Numbered from the stretch's first letter, positions 17,308 to 26,645 are shown. The stretch is DNA of 50,070 nucleotides from Coriobacteriaceae bacterium (GCA_019421015.1 JAHZGC010000009.1:1-50070); one strand, 5' to 3'. Numbers and translations: made by a program. The notes: generated from the sequence alone by a model not told the origin.

Positions 17308-18759
17308 CTATGCCCAACCCGGCTCGTAGCGCAGGTAGCGGGGGGCGGTATCGGGATCGACCGCCTTGATGCGCCCTGTCGTAACAGCCTCTTTGATGAG
17401 GCGGGAAACTTGGGCCGAACCCGATGCACCCATCCCAAACCTCTCGCGCAAACTCGCGTTGGAGGCGTAGGTACCGCTTGCATAGCACAGACATGCATGC
17501 CAATAGCACGCGTCAAGACGCTCGCGCATCGTGAGGTCGCGATAGGCCACCGGCCTGCGCAGCGTCACGCGCATGCTCGCCTCCTCGTGCACCTCGATAC
17601 GAGGGGCCGGCAGCCTCGATTCCTCACAAGCCATGATAATCTTGTCCCAACCCGTGCCCGCCTCCTCGCAGATGCCCAACCGACGCATCAGCGCCGAAAG
17701 TTTTTCGTTGCGCGAGCGGGGTGGGTCGTTGACCAGGCGGTCGACCTCGACCAAAGGCGATCCGGGATTGGTTATCTCGATACGGTCGTCGAATAGCTCG
17801 ATAAGCGGAGACATACCCGTCAAACGCAGGTCTTGGTGGATAAGGGCGTTTGCCAGAAGTTCGCGCAATGCAATGGAGGGATACTGAGTCAGCGACGTGC
17901 GAAAGGGACCGTCTATGGTTTCGCGCGACGGAATCAAGGCCATGATGTAGTTGAACAGCTCGGCAAACCCCACCGCATAGCCCCGCTTGAATACGTGCTC
18001 CTTCACCATGGCAACGCGGCTCGTGCCCTGATACTGGATCACACGCGGGGTCTTGCGTCGAATCGTTGGGAATTCGTCGACATCGCGGGCAAAGAGGAGC
18101 GCCCCCACGTTGGCGATCGAAAAAAGCCCGTCGGCCTGCTTGCGCACAAGCCCCTCTTCCGCAAGGTAATGCATGACCGTTTCGGGGCTGTCTGGGTAGC
18201 GCATCTCGAGCATCGAGAAATATGCCGCAGCGTCAATTCGTTCCAGCACCTCGGCGATCGTCAAATCTTCCAAGGCAATCTGGTCTTCGAAGACCTCCCT
18301 CTGCACACGCCGCCAGAGCTCCATCTCGCGCGTCGAGCCGTGCTCGAGCTTTTGGGTGGCGGTGCCCGTGCGAATATACGCGATGTTTTCGAACTGAACG
18401 GGTTGGCCAAACGCCGGCCACACCTTGAGGACAACGGTGGGCTTGCCGTCTATCTCTTCCTCCATGAACTCAAAGTGAGCGTTTTGGCTCAGCGCAAGCC
18501 TTAGCCACAGCTCCAACTCCTGGTTTCCGACCTTCTTCACCTTGGGCTTGAACTCGGTGCCCACAATCTCATGGGTGCCATCGTCGACGCCCCACACCTT
18601 GTAGGCCGCTGGCACCTGGTGATAGGCCGCCGCATTGGCCAGGGCCGATATGTCGCGCCCCTCTTTCTTGGCCTCCGAGAAGTTGTGCTTGAATTCAACG
18701 TATTCGAGTTCGGTGGGCTGGGCGCACAGCGCTCGAACCAGCCTTTCGATATCCTGCAC
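17308..18759 (-). CDS. AlbA_2 DNA-binding / HATPase-like regulator (COG2865 type)
   Basis: This cytoplasmic protein of about 483 aa has an N-terminal AlbA_2 (Schlafen-like) domain, seen as ELEYVEFKHNF followed by ALANAAAY and KVWGVDD. A central GHKL-like ATPase part follows (ALRELLANALIHQDLR ... LFDDRIEITNPGSPL), with a C-terminal winged helix (SLRERFGMGASGSAQVSRLI). These proteins are predicted regulators, often on mobile or accessory DNA. I choose GTG 18759 because GGAGGAGG lies 6 bases upstream; a GTG at 18777 falls inside that ribosome site. Three 11-bp iterons lie 59-91 bp upstream and are likely its own operators. Its GC content is visibly lower than its neighbours, suggesting transfer. 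Confidence 0.87.
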   Translation of the reverse strand: MQDIERLVRALCAQPTELEYVEFKHNFSEAKKEGRDISALANAAAYHQVPAAYKVWGVDDGTHEIVGTEFKPKVKKVGNQELELWLRLALSQNAHFEFMEEEIDGKPTVVLKVWPAFGQPVQFENIAYIRTGTATQKLEHGSTREMELWRRVQREVFEDQIALEDLTIAEVLERIDAAAYFSMLEMRYPDSPETVMHYLAEEGLVRKQADGLFSIANVGALLFARDVDEFPTIRRKTPRVIQYQGTSRVAMVKEHVFKRGYAVGFAELFNYIMALIPSRETIDGPFRTSLTQYPSIALRELLANALIHQDLRLTGMSPLIELFDDRIEITNPGSPLVEVDRLVNDPPRSRNEKLSALMRRLGICEEAGTGWDKIIMACEESRLPAPRIEVHEEASMRVTLRRPVAYRDLTMRERLDACYWHACLCYASGTYASNASLRERFGMGASGSAQVSRLIKEAVTTGRIKAVDPDTAPRYLRYEPGWA

Positions 18760-18817
18760 CAGCAGCCTCCTCCGCACATCTCTTTGCAGGGAAGCGTAAC
18801 AGCCCTGGGTTCGAGAA

Positions 18818-18982
18818 GCAAGTTACCGGCAAGTTAGAAGCAAGTTAAATTCACAAGGTGCTGGGGGACGGTTAGACCGCATCGCTGCAGGTAGATTGTT
18901 TGAAGCACGAGGTCTTCTCCTCGTAGGAAGCCCGAACGGAGGGCCGACGAGGGCCAAGAAGCAAGTTACCGGCAAGTTAAAC
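18818..18982. repeat. Iteron-bearing direct repeat, promoter-side copy
   Basis: Three tandem 11-bp iterons (GCAAGTTACCG 18818, GCAAGTTAGAA 18829, GCAAGTTAAAT 18840) are followed by about 110 bp and two more (18961, 18972). The middle matches the copy at 17150-17303: CATCGCTGCAGGTAGATTG, then CGAGGTCTTCTCCTCGTAGG. The 11-bp period puts all sites on one face of the helix. The location just upstream of the AlbA_2 gene suggests an operator array; the second copy beyond the gene suggests a mobile or duplicated unit. Confidence 0.8.
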
Positions 18983-19044
18983 CCATGCACCGTCTGCACA
19001 TCCGGCGGTGCGCAGCCCTGCCGGCCCCCACGCCCCGCGGTGCC

Positions 19045-21613
19045 CTACCTCGGCAGGTCGTACTGGGCGAAGCGCGGGTTTCTCTCCCGCTCCGTCGCGA
19101 AGTCGCGCCCGAGCACGTCCTTCATGGCAGCGTAGGCACCGGTGGGCTCGAACACGTAGGTGCCCACGCAGTCCAAAAACCACTGCACGGGCGCGTTGCG
19201 GCCCCCGAGCTTCATCTTGGTCACGCCCATCGCCGCCAGCTCGTCGATACGCCGGTTCGAGACGAGCACGTTGCCCGCAAGGCGCCGGCCGGCCTCGTGG
19301 GCCCGCGGCAGGTGCAGGCAGCCCTGGCAGGGCCCCGAGCCGTCCCAGTCCTGGAGCGCCCGCATGTGCTGGAGCCCCCGGTCGCAGTTGGGCACGCAGA
19401 TCTGGTTCACCACCACCTCCACGCGCTCGCGGTCCTCGGGGGACAGCAGGCCGATGCGCCCGTTGTCGAGGGCGTACTCGCAGCGCACCACCACCTCGTC
19501 GTAGAGCTCGAGCAGCCGCTGGTAGTAGGCGGTCTCCTCCTGCGGCGCGGCGTGGGGGTCGAGCCAACAGAGCGGCTTGTTGAACGAGGCGATGAGTCGC
19601 ATCTGGGGGTGGCGCGCACGGATGTGGCGAGCGAGGCGGTCGTCGACCACGATGGCCTCGGTGGTGCGGGTGGCGCCGGCCACCACGTCGAAGCCCGAGC
19701 CCTGGGCCTCCTCGACGGCGCGCTTGTAGGTGCCGTCGATGATGGCCTCGTAGCCGCCGATGCCCTTGGTCTCGTTGTTGGGCGAGATGTCGACCACGGA
19801 GATCTTGCCGTCCTTGACCTCGACGGTCACGGTCAGCGCGCCGCCCACGCCGATGCCCGTGCCGGTGTAGGTGCCGTCGGCAAAGGGGCCGGCCGGGTCG
19901 GTGGCGTCGATGGCGTACATGCGCTGGGAGCCGGCGGTCTCGCTGTCGAGGACCATCTGCGGGACCTGCTTGCCCTGCATGTAGCTGCCGTCGGCGGCGC
20001 TTGCCAGGCACTTCTCGCTGCGGGCCTGCTTGGCCGCGTCGTTGAGCGCCCGCGCCTCCTCGCACCAGTCGGCCTCGGTGATGGGGTCGCCCAGGGCGCC
20101 GCGCACGGCCATGAGGCCGCTGATGCCCGAGATGGCCGCCACGCAGGCCAGCGTGGCGTTGTCGAACACGCCACCGAAGTCGCTCTCGCCGCAGATGCCG
20201 CCGGCGGTGTAGAAGCCGGCGTACAGGCCGGGGATGGGGTCGGCGTTGGTGTCGAGCACCTCGAGGCGGCCGTTCACGCGCAGGCCCGTCATGACCTTGC
20301 CGATCTGGCCGGCGCAGGGGATGCAGTAGAACGGCGGCTTGGCCACGGGCACCAGCCAGTCCGGGAAATACTGCGGGGTGAAGTCTGAGTCGTCGCCGGT
20401 GGCCACGTGCTCGTTCCAGGAGTCCACGGCGGCCACGAACTTCTCGGGGTTCAGGCCCGCGAGCTCGGCCAGCTCCTCGAGGGTGTCGGCCTTGAGCACG
20501 GCGCCGCGCTCCACGGCCTTCTCGAACTCGCCGGTCCAATCGGTCGAGACATAGGGGGTCTCGGGCGTGCCGTCGCCCTCGTGCACGGGGATGCGGGCGC
20601 GGTCGTTGCCGGTGTGGGCGCTCTTGAAGTTCCAGATGTTCACGCGAAAGTCGTCGTCGAAGACGCAGTAGTTGCGGTTGCCGATCGACGACATCCAGGC
20701 CGCGTTGTTGGGCAGGTCGCCCATGGACTGGGTCATCACGTCGAAGCCAGGCTGGAACTCCTCGCCGGACTTGAAGTTCACGCCGCTGCCGCAGTAGTAG
20801 GGCAGGCGCTCGCAGGCCTTGTCGAGCAGCAGCCACGGGTTCTTGGCCACCTGGCGCTCGCCGCTCCAGAAGTAGTGCCCGTAGTTGCCGTCGCCCGAAC
20901 CCAGAACTCGGCGGCCGCGCCGTCCCAGCAGTCCCAGGAGTTGAAGCCGCTCACATCGACGCCCAGGCCCATGCGGAAGCACTCGCCCGTGGCCCAGGGC
21001 ATGGGGCCGCCCTGGGTGGCCTCCATGTAGGCCGTGGGGCAGTACTGCTCGAGCAGGTCGAGGTTCATGCCGAAGCAGCCAGCCGTAAGGATGACGCCGT
21101 TGTTGGCCTTGTAGAAGGCGTCCTCCTTCTCGGGCGTGGTCACCTTGATGCCCACCGCGCGGCCGTCCTCAACAACCAGCGCCGTGCACTCGGTGTTCAC
21201 GAGCACCTGGCCGCCGGCCTCCTCGGTGTGCTGGGCCAGCAGCTCCAGCGTGGGCTGGTTGCCCAGCAGCGTGCCCACGGTGCCGTCCTGGATCTGGGGG
21301 TAGGCAAAGCGCGAGGCCACGTTGACCCAGCCCGGCTTCTGGGTGTCCTGCATCCAGTCGAGCCACACGGCGTTGCCGCGATGAAGGGGTTCTTCTCGAC
21401 GATGACGGTCTTGAAGCCGGCCTGCGAGGCCACGGTCAAGGCGGTGAGGCCGCCCATGCCCGTGCCCGCGATCACGACGTCGGCCTCGATGTCCCAAGCC
21501 TCGGGCGCACTAACGGGGGCGATGGGCATGGCGTCGGGGCCCACGTAGCCGCAGGTCTGGGGCGTGGGGTGACCGGTGTGGGGCTCGGGGCGGCGGCGAC
21601 CGCCGGCTCGCAC
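19045..21613 (-). pseudogene. Frameshifted flavin reductase (FAD + FMN-binding) fused to an unrelated C-terminal domain
   Basis: Three reading frames must be joined. The first carries the FAD site DIEADVVIAGTGMGGLTALT and runs to about 21378. There one base appears missing (IA/GNAVWLDW). The second runs to about 20900, where one G is missing again (AEFWG/SGDGNYGHYFW). The third continues to the stop at 19045. After the reductase body comes an FMN-binding domain (DGTYTGTGIGVGGALTVTVE ... VVAGATRTTEAI). It is joined directly to a domain with VNQICVPNCDRGLQHM and KMKLGGRNAPV, possibly U32-peptidase-like, which also occurs as a fragment at 29886-30281. No Tat signal is found upstream, so the N-terminus is also lost. 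Either a decayed gene or one with sequencing errors. Confidence 0.8.
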
Positions 21614-21680
21614 TGTGCCGGAGGTGTGACAACCGGGGGTTGGGTATTACAAGGCAAAGGGGGCAACGCCGCGGCCTGCG

Positions 21681-22337
21681 TCACCCCACCAGCTCGGCAA
21701 AGGGCACACCCCGCTCGTAGCGGGTCATCCGCATGCCCGTGAGCGCGTCGTACATGTTAAAGACGCCCTGCGCATGGGCCACGTCCCCATAGACGTTCCA
21801 ACAACCGCGCAGGAGCACCCCGCGCTGCCGGTGATGCACAAAGGCCAGCACGTCGTTCAGGGGGTACCCCAAGAAGAACCCGATCTCGTGGGGATAGCGG
21901 TCGCACCCATAGGCGTCGCGCGGGCAACGGTCAAAGCTCGCGATGCGGTCGCGCAGGTGAAGCAGGCAGGCGCGAGGGTCACGCACGTCGTAGCCCTCGA
22001 CCTCGAGCAGGGTGGCCACCGGCTCGACGTCCATGAACTCGCTAAAAAGCTCCGGTCGATGCACGTAGATCATCGTGGACCCCCTGCGGCGTGCAAAGAC
22101 CTCGACCCGCACGCCCCCCGGCTCGGTCGCAGCGTTCACGTCGCGCAGCACCGCGTCGAGCAGATCGTCGCGGAGCTCTGCCATGAGTTGTCGGCCGTCC
22201 GGCATACGCCCCACGCAGTGGTAGCGCATGAAGCTAAAGGTGCTCGCCGGCTTGACCCCGGCAAGGGTGGGAGAACACCAGGTTAGGATCGAGCGCTCAA
22301 GAGCGTGGGCGCATGCAGACCGATCGAGCTTGAGCAT
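21681..22337 (-). CDS. DUF3793 family protein
   Basis: This 218-aa soluble protein resembles DUF3793 proteins. It has an N-terminal CAPTxxGxK-like region (CSPTLAGVKPASTFSF). The middle reads CPRDAYGCDRYPHEIGFFLG and is followed by DVLAFV and a GCWNVYGD segment. The function is unknown. In other genomes such proteins often neighbour metal-uptake or flavodoxin genes, which is only suggestive here. ATG 22337 has GGAGGTG 5 bases upstream. A perfect AT-rich palindrome 60 bp upstream is a likely operator. The decayed flavin reductase lies 67 bp downstream on the same strand. Confidence 0.8.
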   Translation of the reverse strand: MLKLDRSACAHALERSILTWCSPTLAGVKPASTFSFMRYHCVGRMPDGRQLMAELRDDLLDAVLRDVNAATEPGGVRVEVFARRRGSTMIYVHRPELFSEFMDVEPVATLLEVEGYDVRDPRACLLHLRDRIASFDRCPRDAYGCDRYPHEIGFFLGYPLNDVLAFVHHRQRGVLLRGCWNVYGDVAHAQGVFNMYDALTGMRMTRYERGVPFAELVG

Positions 22338-22396
22338 GGAGCACCTCCGCAGCTCGGCGACGCCATCGTGCAAGAGAGGCGCCGGGGATTCCCATC

Positions 22397-22426
22397 ACAA
22401 TAAGTTATCTAAAGATAACTTATTGT
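22397..22426. promoter_or_regulatory. Perfect 14-bp-arm palindrome, probable operator
   Basis: ACAATAAGTTATCT (22397-22410) and AGATAACTTATTGT (22413-22426) are exact inverted copies separated by AA. It is strikingly AT-rich for this genome and lies between the DUF3793 gene and the divergent small gene at 22552. No T tract follows, so a protein-binding site is more likely than a terminator. The dyad resembles sites of dimeric metal-responsive or TetR/MarR regulators in form, but the binder is unknown. Confidence 0.65.
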
Positions 22427-22490
22427 CGCTCCCATGCAACCCCTTTCGCCGGGCCCATAGCGAACACACGTCGCTAGAGAGGCCCAGACC

Positions 22491-22533
22491 CGGGTACATC
22501 TAGGAGAACGGCATGTTCTGGCCTATGTACCCG
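22491..22533. promoter_or_regulatory. Hairpin/dyad just upstream of the small gene at 22552
   Basis: CGGGTACAT (22491-22499) pairs with ATGTACCCG (22525-22533). An inner GAAC-GGCAT-GTTC dyad sits in the loop. It ends 6 bases before the ribosome site AAGGGAG of the next gene. As RNA it would be a stable stem next to the initiation region; as DNA it could be an operator. Confidence 0.45.
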
Positions 22534-22551
22534 CAAACAAGGGAGCCCACC

Positions 22552-23076
22552 ATGATTAGCCTCGCCACGCTCGCCCTAGGAACCGCCCTGTACACCGCCC
22601 CTCCATCGAGCCCCGCGCCCCGAATCCCCACAGCGGCGGCCGTCCTGCAGGAGCCCCCGCAGATCGACGACCTCGTGAACGTGAGCGGCGCCCCCAACAC
22701 GTTCTACCTATCGCAAGACCTGCTCCCCCACCGCAACTGCTTGGTCTACAACGGCACCACGGTGCGCGTGGACCAGCGCGAGGGCCGGCGTATCGACGAC
22801 ATGATTCCCGCGGGGCCTTCCTGCTGTTGGATGCTCACCGGTGCGCTGCGCACCGACTCCAACGGCGACCACTACGTGCGCGCCAACGCGCTGGTGAACA
22901 ATCAGCCCTGCGAGGTGGCCGACTACGGCGGTTTCGCGATCTTCGAGTGCACCAGCGGCTACCAGGTCTGGCCCTCTACCACGCCTGGGTCCTTCTCGTA
23001 TGATCCCGACCATCCCGGCGAGCCTTGGACGGCAGCCGCCTCGTGGAACGCCGGCGGTGATTGGGCGGATTGGTAG
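22552..23076 (+). CDS. Hypothetical protein, possibly secreted
   Basis: This 174-aa protein is of no family I recognise. A short hydrophobic N-terminus (MISLATLALGTALYTAPPSS) might be a weak signal or anchor. The body has several Cys (SCCWML, CEVADYGGF, FECTSGY) and Trp residues, with a Trp/Gly-rich tail (SWNAGGDWADW). ATG 22552 follows AAGGGAG. It is preceded by two palindromic elements and ends at a large convergent hairpin, so it is its own transcription unit. Confidence 0.55.
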   Translation: MISLATLALGTALYTAPPSSPAPRIPTAAAVLQEPPQIDDLVNVSGAPNTFYLSQDLLPHRNCLVYNGTTVRVDQREGRRIDDMIPAGPSCCWMLTGALRTDSNGDHYVRANALVNNQPCEVADYGGFAIFECTSGYQVWPSTTPGSFSYDPDHPGEPWTAAASWNAGGDWADW

Positions 23077-23130
23077 GGGCGGCCCCGGCCCGTACCCCCC
23101 AAAGCCCTTCTAACCCGAATCGGCCATGGG

Positions 23131-23195
23131 CTCTCGTTTTCTGACGGCATGCCGAGAAGTTCGTGAAACCCCGAGCTTCTCGGCATGAAACGAGA
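23131..23195. terminator. Bidirectional hairpin between convergent genes
   Basis: CTCTCGTTT...CATGCCGAGAAG (23131-23159) pairs with CTTCTCGGCATGAAACGAGAG (split: CTTCTCGGCATG at 23175, AAACGAGAG at 23187-23195), leaving an 8-base bulge on the left arm. It lies exactly between the stop codons of the convergent genes at 23076 and 23197. It probably terminates both. Confidence 0.6.
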
Positions 23196-23196
23196 G

Positions 23197-24168
23197 CTAC
23201 GGCAAAGAAGCCAGTTCCCGAACGCGTTCCACAGGAAGGCCCGTAAGCCCGGCGATATCGTCGGGCGAGAAGGAACCCTGCCGCAGGAGACCGCGCGCCG
23301 CTTCCTCAAGCCCCTGCTGACGGCCCGCCTCTAGGCCTTCCAACCGGCCGCGCTCCAGGCCCTCCTGGCGGCCTTCCTCCAGGCCCTCCTCGCGCCCGCG
23401 CTCCAGCCCCTCTTCACGGCCCTGGGCAAGGCCCTCTTCCAGACCCCTTTGCCGGCCTTCTGCCAGGCCATCCTCAATCCAGAAGCCTTTAAACTCCTCG
23501 ACAAGCCGGTCGATGGACTCGCTCATGATGGGGGCCTTCTCGCCGTCCTTAAGAACGCTGGTCTTTCTCTTGAGGACGTTATACCTCATCCGAGCCGGGT
23601 CGGCACAACGAAAGTCGTGGGCCAAATCCCCGAGCGGGGTACCGTCGTCAGGGCAGGCGCAGTTCACATAGATCACATGCAGCCCGTCGCCGAACGCCTT
23701 GCGGGTCTCCATCACCGTACGCTCTATGTGATAGATCTTCTCCCCTCCCTCCAGCGCGTCGCTCTCGGTGATGAAGATCACGTAGGCCTCGGGCAACTCG
23801 TCGAAGAAGTGGTTCTTTTCCAGCGCCTCGGCATCAAGAAGCGCACCGTAGTAGCGGGCCCGGCGGGGTATCGCCCCCCGCGGGTCGCGTTGGACCTCGA
23901 TGTCGTAGCGACGCCCCCTGCCGTCCACGGCAAGCACGTCGATCTGGGCAGAGCGCCCCACGAGGTTTGCCATGGTGTGTTTCACCTGGTTCTCCTCCAC
24001 ACAGAGGTCGTCTATCCCCAGGATGATCCGCAAAACCAGCTCTATGCAGCGCCTGTCCTCAAAAACCAAACCCATAAACAGGTCGTCAAGCAACGTGAGT
24101 CGCGCGATGTACGCACGCTTTGCCAGCTCCCGATCGTTTACAGTCTCCGCCGAAACGGCATCGTCCAT
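23197..24168 (-). CDS. Rpn-family PD-(D/E)XK nuclease / putative transposase-related protein
   Basis: This 323-aa protein of the Rpn/PDDEXK-transposase group has the core IDVLAVDGRGRRYDIEVQRD (about residues 82-101) with the D...E-x-Q nuclease pattern. An ARYYGALLDAEALEKNHFFDE segment follows. The last third holds about nine degenerate copies of a charged repeat (GREEGLERGREEGLEEGR), a predicted long coiled helix typical of this family. Family members promote recombination by DNA cleavage. ATG 24168 with GGCGAGG upstream is used; a TTG at 24180 is an alternative. Confidence 0.85.
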   Translation of the reverse strand: MDDAVSAETVNDRELAKRAYIARLTLLDDLFMGLVFEDRRCIELVLRIILGIDDLCVEENQVKHTMANLVGRSAQIDVLAVDGRGRRYDIEVQRDPRGAIPRRARYYGALLDAEALEKNHFFDELPEAYVIFITESDALEGGEKIYHIERTVMETRKAFGDGLHVIYVNCACPDDGTPLGDLAHDFRCADPARMRYNVLKRKTSVLKDGEKAPIMSESIDRLVEEFKGFWIEDGLAEGRQRGLEEGLAQGREEGLERGREEGLEEGRQEGLERGRLEGLEAGRQQGLEEAARGLLRQGSFSPDDIAGLTGLPVERVRELASLP

Positions 24169-24343
24169 CCTCGCCCCCAACCCGCAACTTCACACCAACC
24201 CGTGAGGCCCAAAACCCCATATCGCATGATTCGTTGATGCCCTGACCTGGTGGTTCTCTGGCATGCTGCGGTCAGCGAGCGACGCCGGGCGCATCCTGTG
24301 CACCGCCGCACACCCATCTGAACGTCGTCAGAAAGGACCCTTT

Positions 24344-26197
24344 ATGAGCACGAGCGCACCCCTTAACCGCCGCAGCTTCCTTAAGGGCGCCGGCACCGCC
24401 GCAGCTGCTACCGTAGCCGCCGGCGCCCTGGCCACCCCGGCCCTGGCCGACGAAACCGCCGAGGAGCCTGTCCCCACTGCCTCCTGCGAGTTCGGCCAGT
24501 TCGACGAGAACGGCGTCTACACCCCTGCATTCTTGATTCCTCCCGCGCCCATAAGCGACCACGACGTGGTCGAGACCTACGACGCCGACGTCGTGGTCGT
24601 GGGCATGGGCCTCTCGGGCATCTGCGCCGCCCGCGCCGCGCTCGAGGAGGGCGCGAGCGTCCTCTGCATCGAAAAGGGCAACGAGTGGCATCTGCACTCC
24701 CACCAGATCACGGCCATCAACAGCAAGGTGGCCGTCGAGCAGGGCGTGGAGTTCAGCGACGAGCAGCTCGACCGCATCCTGCAGCAGATGGTCAAGGACG
24801 GCCGCGACCGCGGCAACTACAACCTGATCAAGCACATGGTGTACCACTGCGGCGAGGATTTTGACTGGTACCTCGAGAAGTGCCCCGGCTACACCGTGCT
24901 CGACGCTGCCCAGACCGTGGGTGAGACCGACCTTGACTGGCAGGCCATCCTCAACATCTGCACCGACGGCCTGGCCGTGCGCGCCGGCCGCCACTTCGAC
25001 GACGTGAGCGAGGAGCGCGAGCAGGCCGCCAAGGACGCCGGTCCCTACATCAATCTGTTCAACTACCCCACCAACCCCGCCTGGGACCCCGCCGACGAGC
25101 GCTACCCCATGTTCGCCTCGGTCGTGACCGTCGAGCCCAACCACTCCTACGTGGGCAAGCACTCCGCCGCCTACGTGGAGGAGAACGGCACCGTGAAGTA
25201 CGCCGTGTGGGCCAAGCAGCTCGCCACCGACGAGACCGGCCGCGTGACCGGCGTGTACTTTGCCGACGCCGAAGGCAACCTCTACAAGGCCAACGCCGCC
25301 AAGGGCGTCATCCTGGCCACGGGCAACTTCTCGAACAACCCCCAGATGGTCGACTACTATATCCGCTCGGCCGCCGAGCTCAAGCCCTCCGGCTGGCCCG
25401 AGCAGGACGCCGCCGGCAACCCCACCAACGTGGGCGACGGCATCAGCCTGGCCGCCTGGGCCGGCGCGGCCATCGACCGCTCCGAGACCATGACCTACGT
25501 GTGCGACTCCTACGGCGGCGCTATGGGCTGTAACCCGTTCCTGCTGGTAGACGCCCAGGGCAAGCGCTTCATGAACGAGGACGGCGTGGGCGAGGTCTTT
25601 GGCGCCAAGTCCATGCGTACTGCCGGCAAGGTGATGTGGCAGATCTTTGACGACGACTTTGAGAACCAGGTGAGCGCCATGCCGGTGGGCCACCGCTGCT
25701 ACTGGCGCATCGACGAGGGCTACGACAACATCTCGCTCGGCCAGTTCTTCGACCCGATCGGCGTGCTGACCCGCGACGAGGTGGTGGCCATGAGCAAGTT
25801 CAAAGCCGACACCGTCGAGGAGCTCGCCGAGCTCATGGAGGTGCCCGCCGACGAGCTGCAGGCCACCCTCGACCGCTACAACGAGCTCTACGACCTGGGT
25901 GTCGACGAGGACTTTGGCAAGCGCGCCGACCGCCTGGCCCCCGTGCGCAAGCCCCCGTTCTACGCCACCCCCATCACCCCGCCGATCTTCCGCAACACCG
26001 TGGGCGGCGTCATGAGCGACGAGCACGTGCACGCCCTTGACCACAACAACATGCCGATCCCGGGCCTCTACCTGGCCGGATCCATGGTGGGCAACCGCTT
26101 CCACGGCTGCTACCCCAACACCAACATGGGCCAGAACCACGCCGGCTGCATCGTCTACGGCCGCCTGGCCGGCACCAACGCCGCCAAGGGGATCTAA
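24344..26197 (+). CDS. Tat-exported FAD-dependent reductase
   Basis: This 617-aa flavin reductase of the fumarate-reductase superfamily is intact. It has a Tat signal (NRRSFLKGAG at residues 8-17, cleavage probably after ALA near 34). The FAD site DVVVVGMGLSGICAARAALE is at about residues 82-101. A long insertion relative to the 2077 paralogue follows, and the C-terminus carries IPGLYLAGSMVGNRF and NMGQNHAG. AGAAAGG precedes ATG 24344. No regulator gene is adjacent, unlike most paralogues here; a strong terminator follows at 26311. Substrate unknown. Confidence 0.9.
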   Translation: MSTSAPLNRRSFLKGAGTAAAATVAAGALATPALADETAEEPVPTASCEFGQFDENGVYTPAFLIPPAPISDHDVVETYDADVVVVGMGLSGICAARAALEEGASVLCIEKGNEWHLHSHQITAINSKVAVEQGVEFSDEQLDRILQQMVKDGRDRGNYNLIKHMVYHCGEDFDWYLEKCPGYTVLDAAQTVGETDLDWQAILNICTDGLAVRAGRHFDDVSEEREQAAKDAGPYINLFNYPTNPAWDPADERYPMFASVVTVEPNHSYVGKHSAAYVEENGTVKYAVWAKQLATDETGRVTGVYFADAEGNLYKANAAKGVILATGNFSNNPQMVDYYIRSAAELKPSGWPEQDAAGNPTNVGDGISLAAWAGAAIDRSETMTYVCDSYGGAMGCNPFLLVDAQGKRFMNEDGVGEVFGAKSMRTAGKVMWQIFDDDFENQVSAMPVGHRCYWRIDEGYDNISLGQFFDPIGVLTRDEVVAMSKFKADTVEELAELMEVPADELQATLDRYNELYDLGVDEDFGKRADRLAPVRKPPFYATPITPPIFRNTVGGVMSDEHVHALDHNNMPIPGLYLAGSMVGNRFHGCYPNTNMGQNHAGCIVYGRLAGTNAAKGI

Positions 26198-26310
26198 AGA
26201 TCCAACCTCGGCCAAGGACCCAACTGCAGCGAGCAGAGGTCAAGCACGGACACGCCCAAGAGCAACAGGTGCGTCTCCCGAAGCCCCGAAGCAGCGGAGA
26301 GACCCACGAT

Positions 26311-26361
26311 GCCGGGCGGCCGCACCATTCCCCAACGGATGGGATGGGGCGGCCGCCCGGC
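26311..26361 (+). terminator. Strong GC hairpin after the flavin reductase
   Basis: GCCGGGCGGCCGC (26311-26323) pairs exactly with GCGGCCGCCCGGC (26349-26361), and CCATTCCCC/GGGATGG extend pairing inside. CGTTTCG follows, so the T tract is poor. It lies 114 bp after the stop codon, in the 448-bp gap 26198-26645. Confidence 0.6.
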
Positions 26362-26417
26362 CGTTTCGAAAGCAGGGACTGCCAGGGGGTGGCGTTACCC
26401 GAGTTGGACGCCGAGCT

Positions 26418-26493
26418 GGACAAAACGGTGACTTTCTCGTCCGCGGCAACCCCTTTAACCCCTCAATCGGTCGAGAAAGTCGCGTTTCCGTCC
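26418..26493. repeat. Palindromic repeat, ACTTTCTCG family (copy 1)
   Basis: Forward arm GGACAAAACGGTGACTTTCT (26418-26437) and inverted arm AATCGGTCGAGAAAGTCGCG (26465-26484) continuing to TCCGTCC form a REP-like dyad. Related arms occur at 29577-29767 and 49190-49218. It lies in the gap before the PD-(D/E)XK-like gene and has no coding potential. Confidence 0.65.
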
Positions 26494-26645
26494 ACACCGC
26501 CGGCGAGGCGCAGACCCTCAGCCGGGGGCGCACCGTCGGCGCAGCGCAAGAAGCCACCTGCGCACCTCCGACCCCACACCGCTCAATCATCCCCATCCCG
26601 TGGATAAAGGATGTTGTCCGCACGAACTCGCCCCGTGAGCACCCC

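Noticed and set aside
23197..24168. Complete insertion sequence around the Rpn-type nuclease
   Set aside because: No terminal inverted repeats or target duplications flank it. The adjacent hairpin at 23131-23195 has no partner on the other side.
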